Shown here: one piece after another, positions 54,240 to 64,000 of the stretch
Numbering within the stretch: position 1 is the first letter of the stretch
How the letters are laid out: every line of letters begins with the position of its first letter
Assembly (NCBI GenBank): GCA_902621205.1
Contig: CACNLH010000008.1
Span: 1 to 64,000 of the forward strand
DNA: 64,000 nucleotides
From: an uncultured Alphaproteobacteria bacterium
GTDB taxonomy: Bacteria > Pseudomonadota > Alphaproteobacteria > HIMB59
Reading direction: 5' to 3'
The notes under the pieces: generated by a model
Database searches by the model: none
What the model was told of the DNA's origin: nothing
The model's input: the letters and a program-made list of their open reading frames with translations, nothing else
Made by a program: the position numbers and the translations under genes

Positions 54240-54916
54240 GAAATTAACGACTCTATAATAAGTCTTCCATCTTGTGATTGATGAAAATCAGAATATGCTC
54301 TCTCTGGGTGAGGCATCATTCCAAGAACATTCTTTTTTTTATTTGTGATACCTGCAATAGCCTCTATTGAACCATTTATATTTTCTTCAGTGTTTGAGAA
54401 TTCACCTTTGCAATATTCAAATGCAATTTGTTCATTATTTTTTAATAAATTTAGAGTTTCAGTATCACAATAAAAATTTCCCTCGTTATGAGCTACAGGT
54501 ATTTGAAGAATTTGGTTATCTTTGATTGATAAATTAAAATTATTTTTAAATTTTTTTTTAATAAAACAATTTTTTCCTAAAAATTTGAGTTTTTTATTTC
54601 GAATTAATGCTCCTTCAAGAAGTCCAATTTCAGTTAAAATTTGAAAGCCATTACAAATACCTAATAAATATCTATTATCATTTGCATGTTTTACAATTTC
54701 ATGAATAATTTTACTCTTTGACGCCATTGCTCCTGATCTTAAATAATCACCAAAGCTAAAACCCCCAGGTAAAATTACTAAATCAACTTTTGGCAATGAT
54801 GTCTCCTCATGCCAAATATTATGAACCTCACCTTTAGTTAAATCATTTAAGTAGCATAATGCGTCTCTGTCACAATTAGATCCAGGAAATGTTATAACAG
54901 CAGATTTAAAACTCAT
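54236..54916 (-). CDS. purQ: Phosphoribosylformylglycinamidine synthase, glutaminase subunit PurQ
   Basis: 226 residues. The class I glutaminase nucleophile lies in GICNGFQIL, the oxyanion loop in LPGGFSFGDYLRSGA, and the late histidine/glutamate pair in MMPHPERA. It supplies ammonia to PurL. Start-stop overlaps with purS and purL show tight coupling of the three subunits. Confidence 0.97.
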   Translation of the reverse strand: MSFKSAVITFPGSNCDRDALCYLNDLTKGEVHNIWHEETSLPKVDLVILPGGFSFGDYLRSGAMASKSKIIHEIVKHANDNRYLLGICNGFQILTEIGLLEGALIRNKKLKFLGKNCFIKKKFKNNFNLSIKDNQILQIPVAHNEGNFYCDTETLNLLKNNEQIAFEYCKGEFSNTEENINGSIEAIAGITNKKKNVLGMMPHPERAYSDFHQSQDGRLIIESLIS

Positions 54917-55152
54917 CCAAGCACTTCATACTCTTCAATAATATCGTTGACTAAGAGTTTTTTGCAAGCAGAGTCGATTTTTTGAACTTTTTCCTCTTTA
55001 CTTATATTATCAGGTAAATCTAATTCAATGAGTTTTCCCTGTCGGATATTAGAAAATTCTGTAAAACCTAAACTATTAAGTGACTGTTCAATTACTTTTC
55101 CCTGTGGTTCCAAAATTTGGCCTTTAAGTCTCACTAAAATTTTTATTCGCAT
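54913..55152 (-). CDS. purS: Phosphoribosylformylglycinamidine synthase subunit PurS
   Basis: 79 residues with the typical VRLKGQILEPQGKVIEQSLNSLGF and the later GKLIELDLP. It bridges PurL and PurQ in the FGAM synthase complex. The ATG overlaps the purC stop (TAATG). Confidence 0.95.
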   Translation of the reverse strand: MRIKILVRLKGQILEPQGKVIEQSLNSLGFTEFSNIRQGKLIELDLPDNISKEEKVQKIDSACKKLLVNDIIEEYEVLG

Positions 55153-55868
55153 TAAATCTTCAAGTTTAACCTATTAAGCACTTCTTCATATGCTTCTTCG
55201 ATATTTCCTAAATCTCTACGAAATCGATCTTTATCAAGTTTTTTATTTGTTTTTAAATCCCACAAACGACATGTATCTGGCGATATTTCATCTGCTAAAA
55301 CAAGCTCATCAGTTTTTTTACAAATTCCAAATTCTAATTTAAAATCAACAAGATTTATTCCTACAGAATAGAACGTAGACCTTAATATGTCATTAATTCT
55401 CAAAGAATATTCATCTATTAACTCTAATTCATCAAAATCACATAAACCTAAATTAAGAATATGTTCAGAACTTATATGAGGATCACCAAGTTCGTCCGAT
55501 TTTAAACAATACTCAATTAGCGTGTCAGATAATTGTGTTCCTTCTTTTACACCAAACTTTTTAGATAAAGAGCCAGCAAAGAAATTTCTAACTAAAACTT
55601 CAATTGGAATAATTTCTACTTTTTTTAAAAGCTGAGATTTATTATCAATTTTCTTTATAAAGTGTGTTGGAATATCACAATGATTCAATATTTGAAATAA
55701 ATAACTCGATATAGCATTATTAATTGCACCCTTATTCTTTATCGAGCCCTTTTTTAAATTATTAAAAGCTGTAGCATCATTTTTATAAGTAGCTATGACT
55801 TCTTTACTAGTTTTGGCATAAATAATTTTTGCTTTTCCCTCATATAATTTTTTCAATTTTGCTACCAT
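55152..55868 (-). CDS. purC: Phosphoribosylaminoimidazole-succinocarboxamide synthase
   Basis: Taken from the ATG at 55868, which shares a base with the purB stop (TGATG), it has 238 residues; a TTG three bases earlier would add one methionine. SAICAR synthase motifs are LYEGKAKIIY, NDATAFN, PIEVLVRNFFAGSL, LVDFKLEFG and ADEISPDTCRLWD. It adds aspartate to CAIR. It is co-transcribed with the rest of the purine cluster. Confidence 0.96.
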   Translation of the reverse strand: MVAKLKKLYEGKAKIIYAKTSKEVIATYKNDATAFNNLKKGSIKNKGAINNAISSYLFQILNHCDIPTHFIKKIDNKSQLLKKVEIIPIEVLVRNFFAGSLSKKFGVKEGTQLSDTLIEYCLKSDELGDPHISSEHILNLGLCDFDELELIDEYSLRINDILRSTFYSVGINLVDFKLEFGICKKTDELVLADEISPDTCRLWDLKTNKKLDKDRFRRDLGNIEEAYEEVLNRLNLKI

Positions 55869-57157
55869 CAATTAATCCTTTTAAATATTTTATCAACATT
55901 TTTAAAAAGATTTTTATTATTGAAGATATTATTTACTTTACTTGATATTTTTAATTTGGCTAAACGAGGATGACTTAAAAGATTATCTTTAAAAGACCTA
56001 TCACCATTCCAAGTTTTTAAAGCACAATCTTGAACAATCTTATAGGCATCTTCTCTTAAAACTTTATTTTCAATAAGAAAAATTAGGACATTTTGTGAAT
56101 AGGGTAGACCTTTTAAAAGATTTAAATTTTTCATCATATTTTTTTTATTTATGTTTAAATTATTTAAAACGTTGATCATTCTTTGAACTGCAAAGTCGAG
56201 CGTTATGGTGGCATTAGGAGCGTTTATTCTCTCAACACTAGAGTGACTTATATCTCTTTCATGCCATGAAGTTATATTCTCTAAAGCAGGGATGGTTAAT
56301 GACCTAACCACTCTTGCAAGTCCAGTTAAATTTTCTGATAAAATTGGATTTTTTTTATGAGGCATTGCCGAACTACCCTTTTGGCCTTTTCCAAAACCCT
56401 CCTCGACTTCTAAAACTTCTGTTCTTTGTAAGTGTCTAATTTCAGTTGATAAACGTTCTAAGGAGCTTGCAATAATAGCAAAAGAGCAAAAAAGATCCGC
56501 ATGCCTGTCTCTTGGAATTATTTGCGTGGAGACAGGTTCGATTGTAAATTTTAATTTTTTAGCAATCATTTGTTCTACCCTTGTGTCAATATTTGAATAT
56601 GTCCCTACAGGACCAGACATTTGAATTGTTTGTATTTGTTTTATCGAATTTTTAAGACGATCTATGTTTCTTTTATTTTCGGATAAATAACCTAATATTT
56701 TTAATCCAAAAGTAGTCGTTTCAGCGTGAATACCATGACTTCTACCGATACATAATGTGTATTTATGTTTTTTTGCAATATTTAAAAGAGATTTACTCAA
56801 AGTTTTCAAACCTCCAAGAATTATATTGCTTGATTGGTTAAGCTGTATTGAGAAAGATGTATCTAGAATATCACTTGATGTTAGTCCTTTATGAATATAC
56901 CTAGACTCGGGTCCTACGTACTTTGCTACATTAGTTAAAAAAGCAATTACGTCGTGCTTTGTTTTTTCTTCAATTTTTTCTATTTCTTTTACCTTAAACT
57001 TCGCTTTTTTTTTGATCTTATTAGAAGTCCCTTTGGGTATCTGACCCAATTTTTCCATAGCCTCGCAAGCGAGAATTTCAAGGTCAAGCCATATTTGAAA
57101 TTTATTATTATCTTCCCAGATTTCTTTAAGAATTTTTCTAGAGTATCTTGGTATCAA
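55868..57157 (-). CDS. purB: Adenylosuccinate lyase
   Basis: 429 residues, TTG start overlapping the map stop (TTGA). IPRYSRKILKEIWEDNNKF opens the protein. TKHDVIAFL, RYIHKGLTSSDILDT and GRSHGIHAETTTFG follow. The superfamily loop is KGSSAMPHKKNPI. It acts twice in purine synthesis, on SAICAR after PurC and on adenylosuccinate after PurA. Its place next to purC groups the two successive steps. Confidence 0.96.
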   Translation of the reverse strand: MIPRYSRKILKEIWEDNNKFQIWLDLEILACEAMEKLGQIPKGTSNKIKKKAKFKVKEIEKIEEKTKHDVIAFLTNVAKYVGPESRYIHKGLTSSDILDTSFSIQLNQSSNIILGGLKTLSKSLLNIAKKHKYTLCIGRSHGIHAETTTFGLKILGYLSENKRNIDRLKNSIKQIQTIQMSGPVGTYSNIDTRVEQMIAKKLKFTIEPVSTQIIPRDRHADLFCSFAIIASSLERLSTEIRHLQRTEVLEVEEGFGKGQKGSSAMPHKKNPILSENLTGLARVVRSLTIPALENITSWHERDISHSSVERINAPNATITLDFAVQRMINVLNNLNINKKNMMKNLNLLKGLPYSQNVLIFLIENKVLREDAYKIVQDCALKTWNGDRSFKDNLLSHPRLAKLKISSKVNNIFNNKNLFKNVDKIFKRIN

Positions 57158-57933
57158 TTATAAAAAGCCTTATTTGGAGACTCTGTTAGAATCTCAATAA
57201 TATCACCATTAATATATATCGTATGTTCGTACTGAGCACTAAGTGTTTTATCTTTAGTCACTGCAGTCCAACCATCGTTAAGTATTTTTGATTGATATTT
57301 ACCAACATTGATCATGGGCTCAATAGTAAAAATCATTCCGTCTATAAATTTTACTTTATCATACTCACTATCGTAATAGTGTAAAATACTCGGATTTTCG
57401 TGAAATTTTAAACCAACTCCATGTCCACAAAAATCTCTAACAACACTAAAGTTGTTTGAAGCTGCTATATCCTCAATTTTTTTTCCTATTCTACTGATAG
57501 GCTCACCAACTTTTATCTCGTCAATACTTTCTATCAAACAATCGTGGGTAACCTTGCATAGATTACTTGCTTTAATTGAAATGTCTCCTACTTTAAACAT
57601 CCTTGATGAGTCCCCATGCCAACCATCAATTATTGTCGTTACATCCACATTTACAATATCTCCATTTTGAAGGTTTCGATTATAGTTTGGAATTCCATGG
57701 CAAATAACATGATTTAATGAGGTACACGTAGACTTTGGAAAACCTCTGTAAAACAACGGTGCAGGTGTGCCTCCTAGCTCTTGAATTCTTGTTAAACAAT
57801 AATCATCAATCTCAGATGTTGAGACACCTTCTTTTATGATATTATTTAGCTCGTCTAAAATAGTTGCAGTTATTTTACTTGCCTCTCTGCAAGGTTCTAC
57901 TTCATCACTTTTGTATGATTTAATTTTTATCAA
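57154..57933 (-). CDS. map: Type I methionine aminopeptidase
   Basis: 259 residues, TTG start 14 bases inside the sfsA 3' end. Metal ligands are visible in VNVDVTTIIDGWHGDSSRMF (two Asp), RDFCGHGVGLKFHE (His), MIFTIEPMI (Glu) and YEHTIYI (Glu). It removes the initiator methionine from new proteins. The sfsA-map pair is common in Alphaproteobacteria. Confidence 0.96.
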   Translation of the reverse strand: MIKIKSYKSDEVEPCREASKITATILDELNNIIKEGVSTSEIDDYCLTRIQELGGTPAPLFYRGFPKSTCTSLNHVICHGIPNYNRNLQNGDIVNVDVTTIIDGWHGDSSRMFKVGDISIKASNLCKVTHDCLIESIDEIKVGEPISRIGKKIEDIAASNNFSVVRDFCGHGVGLKFHENPSILHYYDSEYDKVKFIDGMIFTIEPMINVGKYQSKILNDGWTAVTKDKTLSAQYEHTIYINGDIIEILTESPNKAFYN

Positions 57934-58615
57934 TATTTATCTCACCAGTAATATTTATACCTTTATGTGATACTTTACATTTAAAAGCTCTAAATTGTAC
58001 GCCACTTTTTTTTGCTGTAAGAGAATTCTCATAATACTCATTATCCAAATCTTTAGCTATAGAAAAGCTATCTACATCATTTCGTTGAATTAGATAAATT
58101 AAAAAACATTCATTACCTTTTTTGGACATATTGCTTAGCTCAATTAAATGTTTAGATCCCCTTGAAGTTACTGCATCTGGAAATTCTGCTAAATACTTTT
58201 TTCTTAATAAAGTGACTGATTTAACTTCAATGTAAGTATCTCCATTTGGGTGGCTAGCAAAGATATCAACTCTAGAATTTTTTCCATATCTCACCTCTTT
58301 TTTTAAATCTCCTTTAATTTCCCTCAAAATTTTTTTTTCCTTCATGGCGTTAAAAATTATGTCATTTGGCAAAGATGTGTTTATTCCTACAAAAGTTTTG
58401 TGGTCTTTAATCGCTTCTAATCTATATTTTAATTTTGCATTTGGGTTTTCAACTTTGGCAACTAATACTTTTGAACCTTCTTTTAATAAACCTAAAAGTG
58501 AACCTGTATTTGGGCAGTAAGCTGTGACAACTTCATTATTAATCTTTAAATCTACAAAAAATCGCTTATAGCGTTTTATAAAAAAACCCTCTAATATTTG
58601 CTCTTTATACTTCAT
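57920..58615 (-). CDS. sfsA: SfsA family protein (sugar fermentation stimulation protein homologue)
   Basis: 231 residues with KRYKRFFVDL, YCPNTGSLLGLL, NPNAKLKYRLEAI, RVDIFASHPNGDTYIEVKSVTL and FPDAVTSRGSKHLIEL. The I-E-V-K-S-V stretch gives SfsA a PD-(D/E)XK-like core with an OB-type N-terminal part. The physiological role is unsettled despite the old name. Its ATG is only two bases from the divergent gene's ATG. Confidence 0.94.
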   Translation of the reverse strand: MKYKEQILEGFFIKRYKRFFVDLKINNEVVTAYCPNTGSLLGLLKEGSKVLVAKVENPNAKLKYRLEAIKDHKTFVGINTSLPNDIIFNAMKEKKILREIKGDLKKEVRYGKNSRVDIFASHPNGDTYIEVKSVTLLRKKYLAEFPDAVTSRGSKHLIELSNMSKKGNECFLIYLIQRNDVDSFSIAKDLDNEYYENSLTAKKSGVQFRAFKCKVSHKGINITGEINIDKN

Positions 58616-58617
58616 TT

Positions 58618-59361
58618 ATGGTAGCCACTAAAAAAATTAACTCTGCTTGTCTTATTATTATTGGCAATGAGATATTATCAGGTAGGACACAAGATAAAAA
58701 TATAAATCATGTAGCCAAAGAGTTGTTCATTTGTGGTATATCTCTGCAGTTAGTGGTTGTAATTCCTGACCAAAAAAAAATAATTATTTCTCAAATAAGA
58801 AAATTAAAAAATCAGTATGATTTTATTATCACTACTGGTGGTATAGGTCCAACTCACGATGACATTACATCTGAGTCAATTAGTTTAGCAGTTAAAAAAA
58901 AATACAAATTACATAATGGCGCATATAGAGAATTAAAAAAATATTATACAAAAATTAAATCTGAATTAACTGATGCTAGAATGAAAATGGCGTATATGCC
59001 GGAAGGCTCTAAGTTAATTTATAATAAAGTTAGCGGAGCACCAGGTTTTAAAATTGAAAATATTTATGTTTTTGCTGGCATACCTTCAATAGTACAAGCG
59101 ATGATGAAAGAGTTCAAAAAAATGATAAAAATTAAAAATAAATTCTATTCAACCACAATATCTACAAAACTTTTTGAGAGTAAAATAGCCCATCTACTTG
59201 ATCAAGCTGAGAGAAAATATAAAAATATTTCTATAGGTAGCTATCCAATTTTTGATGGAAAGCCGAAGGGTGTAGAGATTGTTATAAACTCTCAAATAAA
59301 CAAACTGGGTGTTAGTAACGCAAAAAAATTCATATTAAGAGAAATAAACAAAATCATTTAA
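58618..59361 (+). CDS. CinA-type molybdopterin-binding domain protein
   Basis: 247 residues consisting of the MoaB/MogA-like domain of CinA: CLIIIGNEILSGRTQDKNINHVA, FIITTGGIGPTHDDITSES, YMPEGSKLIYN and GAPGFKIENIYVFAGIPSIVQAM. The C-terminal nicotinamide-nucleotide amidase domain of full CinA is absent. Such single-domain proteins are common in Alphaproteobacteria. The activity of homologues is ADP-ribose pyrophosphatase-like, unproven here. The start is two bases from the sfsA start. Confidence 0.9.
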   Translation: MVATKKINSACLIIIGNEILSGRTQDKNINHVAKELFICGISLQLVVVIPDQKKIIISQIRKLKNQYDFIITTGGIGPTHDDITSESISLAVKKKYKLHNGAYRELKKYYTKIKSELTDARMKMAYMPEGSKLIYNKVSGAPGFKIENIYVFAGIPSIVQAMMKEFKKMIKIKNKFYSTTISTKLFESKIAHLLDQAERKYKNISIGSYPIFDGKPKGVEIVINSQINKLGVSNAKKFILREINKII

Positions 59362-59398
59362 GATTAAGCTAATATAATATAAAACAATATTTCTTTAT

Positions 59399-59475
59399 GG
59401 CGGAGTAGCTCAGTTGGTTAGAGCGGTGGAATCATAATCCATGTGTCGGGGGTTCAAATCCCTCCTCCGCTACCA
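59399..59475 (+). tRNA. tRNA-Met (elongator, anticodon CAT)
   Basis: 77 bases including an encoded CCA. The acceptor arm GGCGGAG pairs with CTCCGCT, the anticodon loop is ATCATAA, and the T-loop is TTCAAAT. The body matches alphaproteobacterial elongator tRNA-Met rather than lysidine-modified tRNA-Ile2. A TATAAT at 59373-59378 is a candidate -10. Confidence 0.95.
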
Positions 59476-59526
59476 AGAATAATCATTGTAATTGTTGATA
59501 TTTTGACATATCTTTCGTTTTCTGAT

Positions 59527-59603
<77 letters not shown>

Positions 59604-59610
59604 AATCCCT

Positions 59611-59651
59611 AAAAAACACTTCTTTTCAATGGTTTTTTTTTATTTTTTTTT
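59611..59651 (+). terminator. Possible terminator after the tRNA-Met pair
   Basis: AAAAAAC (59611-59617) can pair with GTTTTTT (59632-59638), and the T-run then continues to 59651 with one A. Only one G-C pair is present, so the hairpin is weak. The long T-tract and its place between the tRNAs and the rRNA promoter support termination. Confidence 0.4.
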
Positions 59652-59663
59652 AATGAAATGCAT

Positions 59664-59695
59664 TTGACAATGCCTACATAAAGTGTAGATATATT
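59664..59695 (+). promoter_or_regulatory. Ribosomal RNA operon promoter
   Basis: A perfect -35 TTGACA (59664-59669) is followed by possible -10 elements TAGATA (59686-59691, 16-base spacer) or TATATT (59690-59695, 20-base spacer). The transcript would have a leader of about 200 bases before 16S. This is the only good promoter in the gap between tRNA-fMet and 16S. Confidence 0.6.
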
Positions 59696-59896
59696 CTACT
59701 TTTTATTCGATTCACTAGGCCATTTATTGTGCATTAGTGATTCTTGCTCTTTATTTTTTGTAAATATGAAATGAATAGACGGTGGGTTTATAACGTCAAA
59801 TTTCGATCAAGCTTTCATTTGAGAAAAATGACAGCTCGTTATTTTGGCGTCTAACCTACGTCAATTTAAAACTTTGTTTTTTATGAGTAGGTAATT
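59696..59896 (+). other. 16S rRNA leader with boxA-like antitermination site
   Basis: There is no gene in this stretch. It holds TGCTCTTTATT (59745-59755), whose first nine bases equal the bacterial rRNA boxA core TGCTCTTTA, a binding site for the NusB/S10 antitermination complex. Further downstream, short inverted segments (TCAAAT with ATTTGA around 59797-59820) could fold as part of leader or RNase III processing structure. Confidence 0.55.
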
Positions 59897-61394
<1,498 letters not shown>

Positions 61395-61404
61395 AGGAAA
61401 AAAA

Positions 61405-61431
61405 ACTTTGAACTAAGTGTACGTTCAAAGT
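61405..61431 (+). other. Hairpin in the 16S-tRNA spacer
   Basis: ACTTTGAAC (61405-61413) pairs exactly with GTTCAAAGT (61423-61431) over a 9-base loop, 15 bases after the 16S end. It probably takes part in processing of the 16S 3' side or folding of the spacer. Confidence 0.65.
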
Positions 61432-61487
61432 AACCACCGTCTATTTGTTTTGCTTTTTTCAACATGTGTTGATAAAGAGCATTGATT

Positions 61488-61564
61488 GGGCGTGTAGCTC
61501 AGTTGGTTAGAGCGCGCGCTTGATAAGCGTGAGGTCGGAGGTTCAAGTCCTCCCTCGCCCACCA
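61488..61564 (+). tRNA. tRNA-Ile (anticodon GAT)
   Basis: 77 bases with encoded CCA in the 16S-23S spacer. The anticodon loop is TTGATAA and the T-arm is GGAGG/CCTCC. The acceptor arm GGGCGTG faces CTCGCCC, so six of seven positions pair and position 6-67 is a T-T mismatch. Identity is otherwise clear. Confidence 0.95.
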
Positions 61565-61572
61565 ACAATGTT

Positions 61573-61648
61573 GGGGGATTAGCTCAGCTGGGAGAGCGCC
61601 TGATTTGCATTCAGGAGGTCAGCGGTTCGATCCCGCTATCCTCCACCA
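61573..61648 (+). tRNA. tRNA-Ala (anticodon TGC)
   Basis: 76 bases with encoded CCA, eight bases after tRNA-Ile. The acceptor arm GGGGGAT pairs with ATCCTCC, including one G-T pair at position 3-70, the tRNA-Ala identity element. The anticodon loop is TTTGCAT. Confidence 0.97.
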
Positions 61649-61784
61649 ACTTTTTAAAATCGTAAATATGTAAGCTGATAACACAGACGAATGACTTGCA
61701 CGAGTTATTCGTCAATTAACAACTAATATAACAACAAATAACTACAAAAAGTTATTAACTACAAACTTTTCACTGTGTGTTAAT
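61649..61784 (+). other. tRNA-Ala to 23S spacer with processing-type hairpin
   Basis: This 136-base stretch holds no gene. GACGAATGAC pairs with GTTATTCGTC (one G-U) around 61687-61714 across an 8-base loop. An ACACAG/CTGTGT pair encloses it on both sides. These are probable folding or RNase III elements of the 23S precursor. The partner strand beyond 23S is outside the window. Confidence 0.5.

Positions 61785-64000
<2,216 letters not shown>

Overview
The window comes from a streamlined, very AT-rich Alphaproteobacterium, most like free-living marine lineages of the SAR11/HIMB59/SAR116 kind. Three things support this. The gene neighbourhoods are alphaproteobacterial: tol-pal-cpoB-tilS-ftsH-glmM, rpoH-rluD, purB-purC-purS-purQ-purL-bolA-grxD and map-sfsA. 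The ribosomal operon has the order 16S-tRNA-Ile(GAT)-tRNA-Ala(TGC)-23S. Genes are packed with overlaps of a few bases, many proteins are shorter than their usual homologues, and TTG starts are common. The exact clade cannot be fixed from reading alone. I see no prophage, IS element, integron or CRISPR array.

Layout. 1-2536: end of a coiled-coil gene, zapA, 5-formyl-THF cyclo-ligase, a YmdB-type phosphodiesterase and yebC. 2529-2855: a small PD-(D/E)XK nuclease resembling archaeal Hjc, lying where ruvC-ruvA-ruvB normally sit. 2859-8025: tolQRAB-pal-cpoB (envelope constriction). 8018-14264: tilS, ftsH, glmM, a short hisZ and purA. 14266-15905 (minus): rpoH and an S4-less RluD-type pseudouridine synthase. 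15913-24608: a small membrane protein, then murG-murC-murB-ddl-ftsQ-ftsA-ftsZ-lpxC. 24605-27792: fumC, gpmA, a LysE-type exporter and an isolated alanine-dehydrogenase-type N-terminal domain.

27822-36227 is a coherent polyamine island. Agmatine deiminase and N-carbamoylputrescine amidase make putrescine, a PotFGHI-type ABC importer takes it up, and divergent PuuA/PuuB-like enzymes start gamma-glutamylated breakdown. 36213-38413 (minus) holds a threonylcarbamoyl-AMP synthase and a D-2-hydroxyglutarate-dehydrogenase-like flavoprotein. 38479-42853 holds glmU, glmS and a 425-residue protein I do not recognise. 42895-50958 runs through class II DAHP synthase, a nicotinate phosphoribosyltransferase, gltX, cysS, cimA, a SPOUT methyltransferase and rpsD. 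51018-59361 holds a secreted TPR protein, the minus-strand grxD/bolA/pur cluster, map, sfsA and a CinA-like protein. 59399-64000 is RNA only: elongator and initiator tRNA-Met, the rRNA promoter and leader, 16S, tRNA-Ile, tRNA-Ala and the 5' part of 23S.

Most of the window is housekeeping. The points most worth a second look are the Hjc-like nuclease at the ruvC locus, the orphan protein between glmS and aroG, the solitary AlaDH/PNT N-terminal domain, the initiator tRNA with an A29-U41 pair, and the U-U mismatch in the acceptor stem of tRNA-Ile.
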